A DNA stretch of 5,405 nucleotides from Chloroflexota bacterium (GTDB lineage: Bacteria > Chloroflexota > Chloroflexia > Thermomicrobiales > UBA6265). Made by a program: the position numbers and the translations under genes. Below, one piece after another: positions 1 to 5,405 of this stretch. The stretch spans positions 1 to 5,405 of the forward strand of contig JAHWJF010000289.1 of NCBI GenBank assembly GCA_019348515.1. The letters run 5' to 3'. Position 1 is the stretch's first letter. The number at the start of each line of letters is the position of its first letter. The notes under the pieces are model-generated. The model did not search any database, had not been told where the DNA came from, and worked only from the letters and a program-made list of their open reading frames with translations.

Positions 1-34
1 GCTCCCCCATCCGCTCCCAGCCGCCACCCCGCGG

Positions 35-946
35 TTGATCCGCCAACCCGGCCCCTACGCCCACGTCTTCAGCCCATACGCCGAGCCGATCACCTCGGTC
101 CGCCCCGGGGAGACAGTGACCATCCAGACCGTTGACTGCTTCGGCGGCCGCTTGACGCGCGAAGTCCAGATTCCGAGCGAGGTGGTGGGCGACGCCCCCC
201 TCAACCCGCTGACCGGTCCCATCTGGATCGAGGGAGCCGAGCCGGGCGACACCCTCGTGGTCCATATCGACGCCATCCACCCGGTCGGCGATCGGGCCGT
301 CTCCTGCCTCCTGCCCTCCTGCGGGACTCTGAGCGCCACCCATGAGGCACCGACGCTTGCCTCCCCGTTGCCGGAGCGGGTCTGGGTCTATGAGCGAACG
401 TCCCGTGGCAGCTACGCCTGGGGCGATCGTTGGGAGATCCCCTGGGCCCCCTTCTTCGGCACCATCGGCACCGCTCCCGCTCGGGGCGCTGTCTCCTCCG
501 ACACACCCGGCTCCCACGGCGGCAACATCGATGTCCCGCAGGCCACCATCGGCACTGCCCTCCACCTGCCGGTGCGAATACCGGGCGCCCTCGTCCCCGT
601 CGGCGACGCGCACGCCGCGCAGGGCCAGGGGGAACTGGGGGGTCCCGCCCTGGAGATCGCCGCGGTCGGCACCTTCCGCTTCGCACTGATCAAGGGGCAG
701 GCCACCGCCTGGCCCCGCATCGAGAGCGGCGACGAACTGATGACCGTCGGCAGCGCCCGGCCGATGGAGGATGCGGCCCGCATCGCCTACACCGAGCTGG
801 TCGGGTGGTTGGTGGCCGACTACGGCTTCGACCGGCTCGATGCCTACCAGCTCCTGACTCAGGTCGGCGGTCTCACCGTCGCCCAGATGGTCAACGCCGC
901 CTACACCCTCGTCGCCTCCTGTCCGAGGCGTTACCTATCGCCCTGA
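35..946 (+). CDS. Acetamidase/formamidase family protein (start uncertain, possibly partial at 5' end)
   Basis: This is a probable cytoplasmic amidohydrolase of the FmdA/AmdA family, which hydrolyses formamide, acetamide or related short amides to ammonia and the carboxylate. Numbering from the TTG at 35 (303 residues), family signatures are NPLTGPI (57-63), a GGNIDV block (162-167) and GDAHAAQGQGE (190-200), whose Asp and His residues are expected at the metal/active site. A C-terminal AAYTLVASCP segment (288-297) matches the usual family ending. About 300 residues suits the short bacterial form. No signal peptide or membrane segment is seen. The TTG has no Shine-Dalgarno sequence ahead of it, and the frame is open back to base 2 with no ATG or GTG, so the real start may be left of the window. 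The gene is convergent with the sugar-uptake operon and markedly richer in GC. Family assignment is firm; substrate is unknown. Confidence 0.88.
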   Translation: MIRQPGPYAHVFSPYAEPITSVRPGETVTIQTVDCFGGRLTREVQIPSEVVGDAPLNPLTGPIWIEGAEPGDTLVVHIDAIHPVGDRAVSCLLPSCGTLSATHEAPTLASPLPERVWVYERTSRGSYAWGDRWEIPWAPFFGTIGTAPARGAVSSDTPGSHGGNIDVPQATIGTALHLPVRIPGALVPVGDAHAAQGQGELGGPALEIAAVGTFRFALIKGQATAWPRIESGDELMTVGSARPMEDAARIAYTELVGWLVADYGFDRLDAYQLLTQVGGLTVAQMVNAAYTLVASCPRRYLSP

Positions 947-1160
947 CTGCCGTCGACTGCTGCGGCTGGCCTGCGTCAAGGACGTTGGCCTAGTCTGGGG
1001 TCGGGACCATTGCTTCGACGCCACGATGTTGGAGGCGAACAGGAATGGAATCAATAGCCGCTTGACCGCATCGATCTCGTGCTAGTGAACCTAGTCAAAC
1101 TCGCGACCTTCGCCTTGAAACCTTAGCTCCACTGTGCCCTATCACTCGGCCTCCAGTTGA

Positions 1161-1268
1161 CTACCGCTTCTGATACCGGCCGATCGCTCCTGGAGCACAG
1201 CTGCAGGCGCGGCGGGGGCCGCCGTAGTACCCGCAGGGACACGGATTCATGGCGGCGATGAGGGCAAA
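1161..1268 (-). pseudogene. comM: Fragment of ComM/YifB-type Mg-chelatase-like ATPase
   Basis: Reading right to left from 1268, the minus strand encodes 35 residues ending at a TAG (1163-1161). They include AAMNPCPCGYYGGPRRACSC and then a GRYQKR tail. This is the conserved NPCPCGY-x-GDP-R-x-C-x-C segment of ComM (YifB), the AAA+ helicase-like protein involved in natural transformation; it lies after the Walker B region, and the four Cys residues are all present. In intact family members the next residues read roughly ARISGPLLDRID. Here a stop comes instead, and none of that sequence is found in the three minus-strand frames downstream. Upstream, the residues before the Phe at 1268 do not match the family, and neither Walker A nor the N-terminal domain is visible. 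The piece is therefore an internal shard of a gene normally about 500 residues long, a relic of deletion or rearrangement. Family recognition is strong; the exact boundaries are approximate. Confidence 0.8.
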
Positions 1269-1667
1269 AGCGTCACAATCGACCCCACATAACATCATTC
1301 TCACTCATGGTGTCGCTGCCCGCGAAGGGAGGGGCTGCTGAGCGGAGTCCGATTTTGGCCCCAAGGTGGTGAGCGCAGATGCGACTATCACGTGGGACCG
1401 GCGAAGGACACGAACCCGCGCCTGTCCCGGCCCGGAACATATCAACCCCGTCGCGCTGCGCTTCACGGCAGAGGAGGCGGTGGCGTTGGCGGCGGACGAG
1501 CGGCGCAGGACCCCCGTCTCAAGGTCGCGGATCGCCTCAGGGACCTCCAGACTTGCGTCTCCCCCAAGGGGTTCCATGCGAGACGACGGCGGCGACGAAT
1601 CACGCGTTGCCCGTCAGGGAACCGGCCTCGGCAGGCTCGGATGCGCGGTGGAGTGCCTCATGCGATC

Positions 1668-1695
1668 TTGACATCGGCGTATCGGGGCGTAGAGT
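1668..1695 (+). promoter_or_regulatory. Orphan sigma-70-like promoter pointing right
   Basis: TTGACA (1668-1673) is a perfect -35 hexamer. It is followed after 16 bases by TAGAGT (1690-1695), a -10 element close to consensus at the key first, second and last positions. The predicted transcript would start around 1702 and run rightwards into the 3' end of the enolase-superfamily gene in antisense; no credible plus-strand gene follows. It may be the leftover promoter of a lost gene, an antisense or small-RNA promoter, or a chance match. The two-hexamer fit is seen directly; activity is inferred. Confidence 0.35.
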
Positions 1696-1755
1696 GCTTG
1701 TGACGACCTCCCTGAGCGGCGACGGCCTCGGTGCTGCCCGGCCGCCCGGAGGACC

Positions 1756-1799
1756 GATTTCATCGACTCGACCGAGGTCTGGGCCGAGTCGAAGTGATC
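1756..1799. repeat. Imperfect inverted repeat downstream of the sugar operon
   Basis: TCGACTCG (1763-1770) and CGAGTCGA (1785-1792) are exact inverted arms separated by 14 bases. Extending outward to 1756-1770 and 1785-1799 gives 12 of 15 matching positions. It sits about 70-105 bases past the stop of the minus-strand enzyme gene and about 60 bases past the orphan promoter. It could form a transcript hairpin that ends or protects the operon mRNA, or be a dyad operator. There is no T-run on either side, so it is not a standard intrinsic terminator. Confidence 0.4.
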
Positions 1800-1861
1800 G
1801 CGTTCGTGCCGTGCGGTCCCCGCGCCAATCAAACCGCGAATTCAACATGAGATCTCGGTGG

Positions 1862-2902
1862 CTACTGAGGGACATCCCATCCGATGCCCGGCACATTGGG
1901 CGGAGAGATAGCGCCATCTCGGCCGATCCCGGCTTCGACTTCAATCGGGTTGGAATAGATGAGCGACTCATACCAGGTGGTGTTGGGAATTGCGCACGCG
2001 AGCGCCAGATTCGCGGGTCCTCCGCCGTGCACCTCGGCACGCATATTGAACGACTCCGCCAGGTGCGCCACCCGCAGGCCGCCTGTGATACCTCCCTTGT
2101 AATGGGTGCTGGTGCGCACCATGTGGGCGGCATCGAAGGCGATGAAATCGGCGACGTTGTAATGGGCGCCGTCGCTCGTTTCTGCGGAAAGGAGCGGAAT
2201 ATCGACCGCTTTGGCCAGCCGGCGATAGGCGTCGATGTTGAATTCCCGCATCGGTTCCTCGTACCAGAAGAACCCCGCCTCCGCGAGCGCGCGGCCGACA
2301 TAGATCGCATCGATCAAATCGAACCCGGCCGAACCGTCGTACATCAGGGCGACGTCGGGCCCAACATGAGCGCGCAGATCCTGACCGAGTTGCGCGTCTT
2401 TTCTGGGATCGCCCCACGCGTGCAGCTTGATCGCGCGAAATCCATAGTCGAGGCACTGGTCGGCAACATCGAGAAACTCCGCCGTGTCCCGGAAGGTGAC
2501 CGTGCTGGCATAGGCCGGAATACGGTTCCGGGCTCCGCCGATGACTTTATAGAGCGGCAAGCCAGCGAGCTTGGCGGTGAGATCCCAGAGGGCGATGTCG
2601 ACCGTGCCGAGCGCATAAAGAGGGAGTTCCTCGATCCGGTCGATTTCCCAGACCTCCCGCCAGAGATGCTCTTTCAGCAGGGGATCCTGACCGATGAGGA
2701 TGCCCCGCAATCGGCGGTCGATCAGATCGACCATGATCGCGCCGCGGGGGGCGTATGCTTCGCCGGTGACCCCTTCATCGGTGCGAATCATGACCTTGGT
2801 GGAGATGGAGTGCGTTCCCGAGCCAGGAAGCCCCTTGCGCCAGACATACTGATGCTTCACGGGCTCTTCGAGGATCTCGGTTTCGACGGCGGTGATCTTC
2901 AT
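1862..2902 (-). CDS. Enolase-superfamily enzyme, mandelate racemase/muconate lactonizing type
   Basis: This is a 346-residue (beta/alpha)7-beta barrel enzyme of the MR/MLE type. The family abstracts the proton alpha to a carboxylate with Mg2+ help, giving dehydration, racemisation or cycloisomerisation of acid sugars. The N-terminal capping domain covers about 1-95, and the barrel begins at the GTVDIALWDLTAKLAGLPLY block (99-118). Visible metal ligands are D189 (YDG), E215 (YEEP) and E241 (AET). The second-strand catalytic motif is K159-x-H161, and H292 (EVHGGG) aligns with the strand-seven general-base His. The position expected for its Asp partner, five residues before GGITG, is Ser/Thr (265/266). 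I chose the ATG at 2902 because GGAG lies 5 bases upstream; a longer reading from 2974 adds 24 residues translated from a hairpin region. It follows the binding-protein gene by 75 bases, so it probably acts on the imported compound. Family is firm; the reaction is unknown. Confidence 0.9.
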   Translation of the reverse strand: MKITAVETEILEEPVKHQYVWRKGLPGSGTHSISTKVMIRTDEGVTGEAYAPRGAIMVDLIDRRLRGILIGQDPLLKEHLWREVWEIDRIEELPLYALGTVDIALWDLTAKLAGLPLYKVIGGARNRIPAYASTVTFRDTAEFLDVADQCLDYGFRAIKLHAWGDPRKDAQLGQDLRAHVGPDVALMYDGSAGFDLIDAIYVGRALAEAGFFWYEEPMREFNIDAYRRLAKAVDIPLLSAETSDGAHYNVADFIAFDAAHMVRTSTHYKGGITGGLRVAHLAESFNMRAEVHGGGPANLALACAIPNTTWYESLIYSNPIEVEAGIGRDGAISPPNVPGIGWDVPQ

Positions 2903-2923
2903 TGCGTCTCCAGCGATCGAGTT

Positions 2924-2968
2924 GCCCGGGAACGGGCGACCGGCCGGAGCGTTCACCCCGGCCGGTCG
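2924..2968 (-). promoter_or_regulatory. Tandem hairpins between binding-protein and enzyme genes
   Basis: In the 75-base gap between the binding-protein stop and the enzyme's start there is a perfect 11-bp inverted repeat: CGACCGGCCGG at 2937-2947 and CCGGCCGGTCG at 2958-2968, with a 10-base loop. Directly beside it is a second stem, GCCCG (2924-2928) and CGGGC (2933-2937), with a 4-base loop. Both would form in the minus-strand transcript ahead of the enzyme's ribosome binding site (2908-2911). There is no T-run, so a full terminator is unlikely. Intercistronic hairpins after binding-protein genes, as after malE, are known to stabilise the upstream mRNA and reduce downstream expression; the same role is inferred here. 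Confidence 0.6.
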
Positions 2969-2977
2969 AATCAAGCG

Positions 2978-4267
2978 CTATCCGATTTCCGCTTCCAAGT
3001 CCGCGATCATCTGATCGACGGCCTCTTCTGGCGTCGCCTCACCCGTCAGCACCTGCTGGAAGTTCGGGAGCACCGAGGTTGACTGCCAGCCCGGGGCGCC
3101 GACGAAGCTCAGCGGCGGCACGCCGATCGGAACCGAGTTCCGGGCCGCGTCGTAGATCGGGTTGTCGGTGATGCGTGGATCTTCAGCGGCGGCCGACGAG
3201 GCCGGGAAGTAGCCGGTGGTCTCCAGGAACTGGACTGCGGCATCGGTCTCGGTCCATTCTGTCAGCCAGGCCCAGGAGGCATCGCCATCATCCTCCTTGC
3301 ACATGCCGTTGTAGAGTGCCGATACGCCGGCGACCTGCATCACCGGTCCGGCTGGAACCAGGGTGGTCATGAATTCCTCCCCCTGGGTGAGATCGGCGGA
3401 AATCTCGGCCAGCGACCCAGTGTGATGGAGCACCATGGCGGTCTGCCCGGTGCGGAACGCCTGCATTATCTGCGAGTAGCTATCGTTCGGCGCGCTCGGC
3501 GGCGCGACCTTGTCGGTCGTGTAAAGGCCAGACCAGAAGGTAACCGCCTCGATGGCCTTGTCGCGGTCGATGACCGGTACGCCGTTTTCGTCGGCCGAGA
3601 GCCCACCGTAGGCCCGCATGATGCCCACGACGTGGCCCTGGCCCCCGTCGCCACCGCGCAAGCCGAAGCCATAGCGGTCGTTCTCGGCGTCCGTAAGCGC
3701 GATTGCCGCTTCGCGCATTTCATCCCAGGTCGTGGGCGGTGTGATGCCGGCTTCGTCGAACCAGTCCTTGCGGTAATAGAGCCAATCGATGAAGAGAAAT
3801 GCCGGAATGCCATAGATCTGGCCGTCGATCGTGGCGCCGTCCATCAGACCCGGGTCGATGCTGCCGCTCCCCTCCCATGCGTTATAGCGCTCGGTAAGAT
3901 CGATCAGCCCGCCAAGCGCCAGCATGTCCGGAATCCGTTCGGTCGCGGCCATGGTGGTGTTGGGGAGTGAGCCGCCGACGGCGGCAGTGGTGAACTGGGT
4001 CATGAAGTCGGCGTTCGGAATGTTTTCCGAGGTCACCGTGACATCGGGGTACTGCTCGGCAAACAGGGCCATAACCTGCTCGAGGCCGACCATTTCGGAA
4101 TCGCTGGTGAAGTGGTGCCAGTAGGTGATATCCCCACTGATGGCGTCGTCCTGTGCCCAGGCGGAGGAGCGGCGCAATCCAGCGCCGGCTACCACTCCCA
4201 TCGTGGCGCCGAGCAGCGTTCTGCGATCGATCCGCCGATTGCCCAGGTATACACTCGATCTGATCAT
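2978..4267 (-). CDS. Extracellular solute-binding protein, family 1, Tat-exported (sugar ABC importer)
   Basis: This is the substrate-capture subunit of a CUT1-type carbohydrate ABC importer, 429 residues long. The N-terminus carries a twin-arginine signal: DRRTLLG at 14-20, a hydrophobic stretch at about 18-30, and a likely cleavage after AWA at 36-38. The mature protein starts with ITYWHHF (47-53), followed by the usual binding-protein segments: a YPDVTV stretch (73-78), IYGIPAF (151-157), and YYRKDWFDEAGITPPTTWDE (164-183). The C-terminus ends in the helix LTGEATPEEAVDQMIADLEA. A Tat rather than Sec signal implies export of a folded protein. No lipobox Cys is seen near the cleavage site, so how it stays at the membrane is unclear. 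AAGGAGA at 4277-4283 lies 10 bases before the ATG. It lies 61 bases after the permease gene, in the same operon, with the MR/MLE-type enzyme following. The ligand is probably a sugar or sugar derivative and cannot be specified. Confidence 0.93.
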   Translation of the reverse strand: MIRSSVYLGNRRIDRRTLLGATMGVVAGAGLRRSSAWAQDDAISGDITYWHHFTSDSEMVGLEQVMALFAEQYPDVTVTSENIPNADFMTQFTTAAVGGSLPNTTMAATERIPDMLALGGLIDLTERYNAWEGSGSIDPGLMDGATIDGQIYGIPAFLFIDWLYYRKDWFDEAGITPPTTWDEMREAAIALTDAENDRYGFGLRGGDGGQGHVVGIMRAYGGLSADENGVPVIDRDKAIEAVTFWSGLYTTDKVAPPSAPNDSYSQIMQAFRTGQTAMVLHHTGSLAEISADLTQGEEFMTTLVPAGPVMQVAGVSALYNGMCKEDDGDASWAWLTEWTETDAAVQFLETTGYFPASSAAAEDPRITDNPIYDAARNSVPIGVPPLSFVGAPGWQSTSVLPNFQQVLTGEATPEEAVDQMIADLEAEIG

Positions 4268-4328
4268 GGTGCGCGTTCTCCTTCGAATCGTTCGTCAAGT
4301 GTGTAACGACGGTGTTCTGTTGGCGCTG

Positions 4329-5228
4329 CTAACCCTTCACACCTCCTGCCATGAGGCCGCTGACCAGCGCTCGCTGGACAATGGCGAAGCCAATAATGAT
4401 GGGGATGATGCTGATGATTCCGCTGGCGCTCAGCACTCCCCAAGGCATCTGAAATTCTCCGACCATCAACTGCAGGCCGACCGGCCAGGTGCGCGCTCCG
4501 TCAGCGGTGGTGAGGAGGAGGGCCCAGACATACTCGTTCCAGGCGCCGATGGCGATGAAGACGGTCGTCGCCGCGATGCCCTGGCGAGCGAGCGGCAGGA
4601 CGATCCGAATCAGCGCTCCGAGACGGGTCGAACCATCGACGCGGGACGCCTCCTCCAGGTCGGGCGGGATGCCATCGAAGAACCCCTTGAGCATCCAGAC
4701 GCAGAGGGGCAGCAAGAAGGTCGTGTAGGTCAGGGCCAGCCCGAAATGGGTATCGAACAGACTCAGATTGCGGAGCATAATGAAGAGCGGGATGAGCAGC
4801 AGCGTGAACGGGAACATGCGGATGACCAGGTAGAAGATCATCAGACTGCTGCGGCCCCGAAAGCGATAGCGGGAGATGCTGTAGGCGGCGACGGTACCGA
4901 TCGACAGGGACATCAGCACCGTCATCCCGGTGACAATGGTGCTGTTGAGGAGAAGATGCGGATAGCCGGAGCGCTCCCAGAGGGTGACGTAGTTTTCGAA
5001 GGTCAGGGAGGTCGGAAGGAAACGGAAGTCGCGAGAGACGATCTCGGCCTCCGTCTTGAGTGACGTCAATACGGTCCAAACGATCGGCCCGATTGCAAAG
5101 GTGACGACCGCCAGCACGACGATCGAGGCGAGGACGTCGAAGAACCGGCGGGTTCGCTTGAGCGACCCGAATGGAGACCGGGAGCGGGACTCCTCGTAGA
5201 CCGGCGCATTGGCAGTCACGGATGCCAT
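4329..5228 (-). CDS. ABC sugar transporter permease, MalG/UgpE-like
   Basis: This is one of the two membrane subunits of the importer, 299 residues from the chosen start. There are six probable membrane segments, at roughly 29-55, 92-116, 129-152, 160-180, 213-238 and 270-290. The cytoplasmic EAA loop, which docks the ATPase, reads EEASRVDG (192-199) and continues to I-V-L-P (209-212), as in the family consensus. The length of about 300 fits MalG-type proteins. Two ATGs compete: 5234, which overlaps the preceding stop as TAATG, and 5228. AAAGGAG (5237-5243) is only 2 bases from the first but 8 from the second, so 5228 is preferred; the alternative adds Met-Pro. The overlap indicates translational coupling with the upstream permease. 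No ATPase gene is in the window, so the partner may be a shared MsmX/UgpC-type ATPase or may be encoded further upstream. Confidence 0.93.
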   Translation of the reverse strand: MASVTANAPVYEESRSRSPFGSLKRTRRFFDVLASIVVLAVVTFAIGPIVWTVLTSLKTEAEIVSRDFRFLPTSLTFENYVTLWERSGYPHLLLNSTIVTGMTVLMSLSIGTVAAYSISRYRFRGRSSLMIFYLVIRMFPFTLLLIPLFIMLRNLSLFDTHFGLALTYTTFLLPLCVWMLKGFFDGIPPDLEEASRVDGSTRLGALIRIVLPLARQGIAATTVFIAIGAWNEYVWALLLTTADGARTWPVGLQLMVGEFQMPWGVLSASGIISIIPIIIGFAIVQRALVSGLMAGGVKG

Positions 5229-5233
5229 CGGCA

Positions 5234-5405
5234 TTACTCCTTTGTGACGCCGGAGGCGCGGACGTAGACGACGGTGAACGCCATCAAACAGAAGAGCGCC
5301 AGCACCGACAGCGCGGCCGCATAGCCGAAATCGAAGCGGAGGTAGGCCGTCTGGAAGCCATAGAGCGCGATCGTCTGCGTGGCGTACCCGGGGCCGCCTC
5401 CAGTC
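5234..5405 (-). CDS. ABC sugar transporter permease, MalF/UgpA-like (C-terminal part only)
   Basis: Fifty-six residues of the C-terminus are visible, ending at TAA (5236-5234); the rest lies beyond the right edge. The visible part begins TGGGPGYATQTIALYGF and continues through DFGYAAALS into a final membrane helix (about 28-48 of the visible residues) and a VTKE end. The TGGGP-x-x-AT-x-T motif followed by FDFGYAAALS is the standard C-terminus of the MalF/UgpA/LacF permease family, the partner of the MalG-like protein. Its stop overlaps the ATG at 5234 by one base. This gene is transcribed before the second permease, and the binding protein comes third. CUT1 operons often place the binding protein first, so further operon genes may lie to the right. 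Confidence 0.85.
   Translation of the reverse strand, partial: TGGGPGYATQTIALYGFQTAYLRFDFGYAAALSVLALFCLMAFTVVYVRASGVTKE
5237..5243 (-). promoter_or_regulatory. Ribosome binding site that decides the second permease's start
   Basis: AAAGGAG on the minus strand lies inside the last codons of the upstream permease gene. It is 2 bases from the ATG at 5234 and 8 bases from the ATG at 5228. The second spacing is the usable one, so 5228 is the likely start and initiation is coupled to termination just upstream. Confidence 0.65.

Larger units (their letters stand above)
947..1861. other. Gene-free interval between convergent units, holding decayed fragments
   Basis: No intact gene can be supported in these 915 bases. 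Two sampled lines (1021-1140) are only about 53-55% GC, against about 75-80% in the acetamidase gene, and stops are frequent in all frames up to about 1300. The stretch contains a short comM remnant, a weak coding-like patch near 1435-1510, an orphan promoter-like sequence near 1668 and an inverted repeat near 1763; these are listed separately or under findings. I found no tRNA that folds, no canonical hairpin-plus-T-run terminator after either convergent gene, and no transposase. The open frames in 1300-1860 have no recognisable family motifs, and open frames on both strands are common by chance in GC-rich DNA. Confidence 0.6.

Noticed and set aside
1080..1140. tRNA-like 3' half on the minus strand (AAGGTCGCGAGTTTGACT resembles a T arm)
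   Set aside because: The bases that should pair with GCGAG are not complementary, and there is no acceptor stem or anticodon arm in place. At best it is a decayed remnant.
1388..1425. Second T-arm-like stretch on the minus strand (GCGCGGGTTCGTGTCC)
   Set aside because: The T stem does not pair properly, and no matching 5' acceptor half is found upstream.
1305..1577. 90-codon minus-strand open frame in the gap
   Set aside because: Composition is low-complexity Ala/Ser/Arg, there is no recognised motif and no good ribosome binding site. It looks like the antisense of the weak plus-strand coding-like patch.
2903..2974. Longer start (2974) for the MR/MLE-type enzyme
   Set aside because: The extra 24 residues would be translated from the two-hairpin intergenic stretch and match nothing in the family. 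GGAG 5 bases before the ATG at 2902 supports the shorter protein.
1379..3082. Long plus-strand open frame (567 codons) across the enzyme gene
   Set aside because: It lies antisense to the clearly homologous MR/MLE gene, has no family motifs, and is the usual open shadow frame of GC-rich coding DNA.
4268..4328. Internal promoter before the binding-protein gene (TTGACG on the minus strand)
   Set aside because: No acceptable -10 hexamer lies at the right distance. Only the ribosome binding site at 4277-4283 is supported.
4125..5063. 312-codon plus-strand open frame opposite the permease and binding-protein genes
   Set aside because: It is very rich in Asp, Glu, Gln, Arg and Gly and is antisense to two firmly identified transporter genes, so it is a shadow frame.

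Overview
This is a GC-rich bacterial window. Sampled 60-base lines run about 75-80% GC in the first gene, 53-60% in the middle and about 62% on the right. Gene content and base composition would suit a Chloroflexi (Thermomicrobia-like) or actinobacterial soil or thermophile lineage: a Tat-exported sugar-binding protein, a CUT1-type ABC importer with no ATPase beside it, a mandelate-racemase-type enzyme and an acetamidase. That placement is inference; no rRNA or other marker gene is present.

Left (1-946, plus strand): an acetamidase/formamidase-family amidohydrolase. Its frame is open to the left edge, so its true start may lie outside the window.

Middle (947-1861): about 0.9 kb with no intact gene. 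It is not empty. On the minus strand, 1161-1268 encodes an unmistakable shard of the ComM/YifB Mg-chelatase-like ATPase, and nothing of the rest of that protein is recognisable around it. Further right are a weak coding-like stretch (about 1435-1510, plus), a good-looking orphan sigma-70-type promoter pointing right (1668-1695), and an imperfect 15-bp inverted repeat (1756-1799). The region reads as a scar of decayed genes between two convergent units.

Right (1862-5405, minus strand, so transcribed right to left): one probable operon. Its order is the C-terminus of a MalF/UgpA-like permease (cut by the window edge), a MalG/UgpE-like permease overlapping it by one base, a Tat-signal family 1 solute-binding protein, then an enolase-superfamily (MR/MLE-like) enzyme. 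Two back-to-back hairpins lie in the 75-base gap between the binding protein and the enzyme. The simplest reading is uptake of a sugar, sugar acid or small glycoside by the ABC importer, followed by dehydration, racemisation or cycloisomerisation of an acid-sugar intermediate. The substrate cannot be read from sequence. The enzyme has an unusual-looking active-site set: K-x-H on the second strand, and no Asp at the expected position of the His-Asp dyad.

I see no new defence or mobile system here. The most noteworthy items are the comM fragment, the enzyme's active-site deviations, and the hairpin pair inside the operon.
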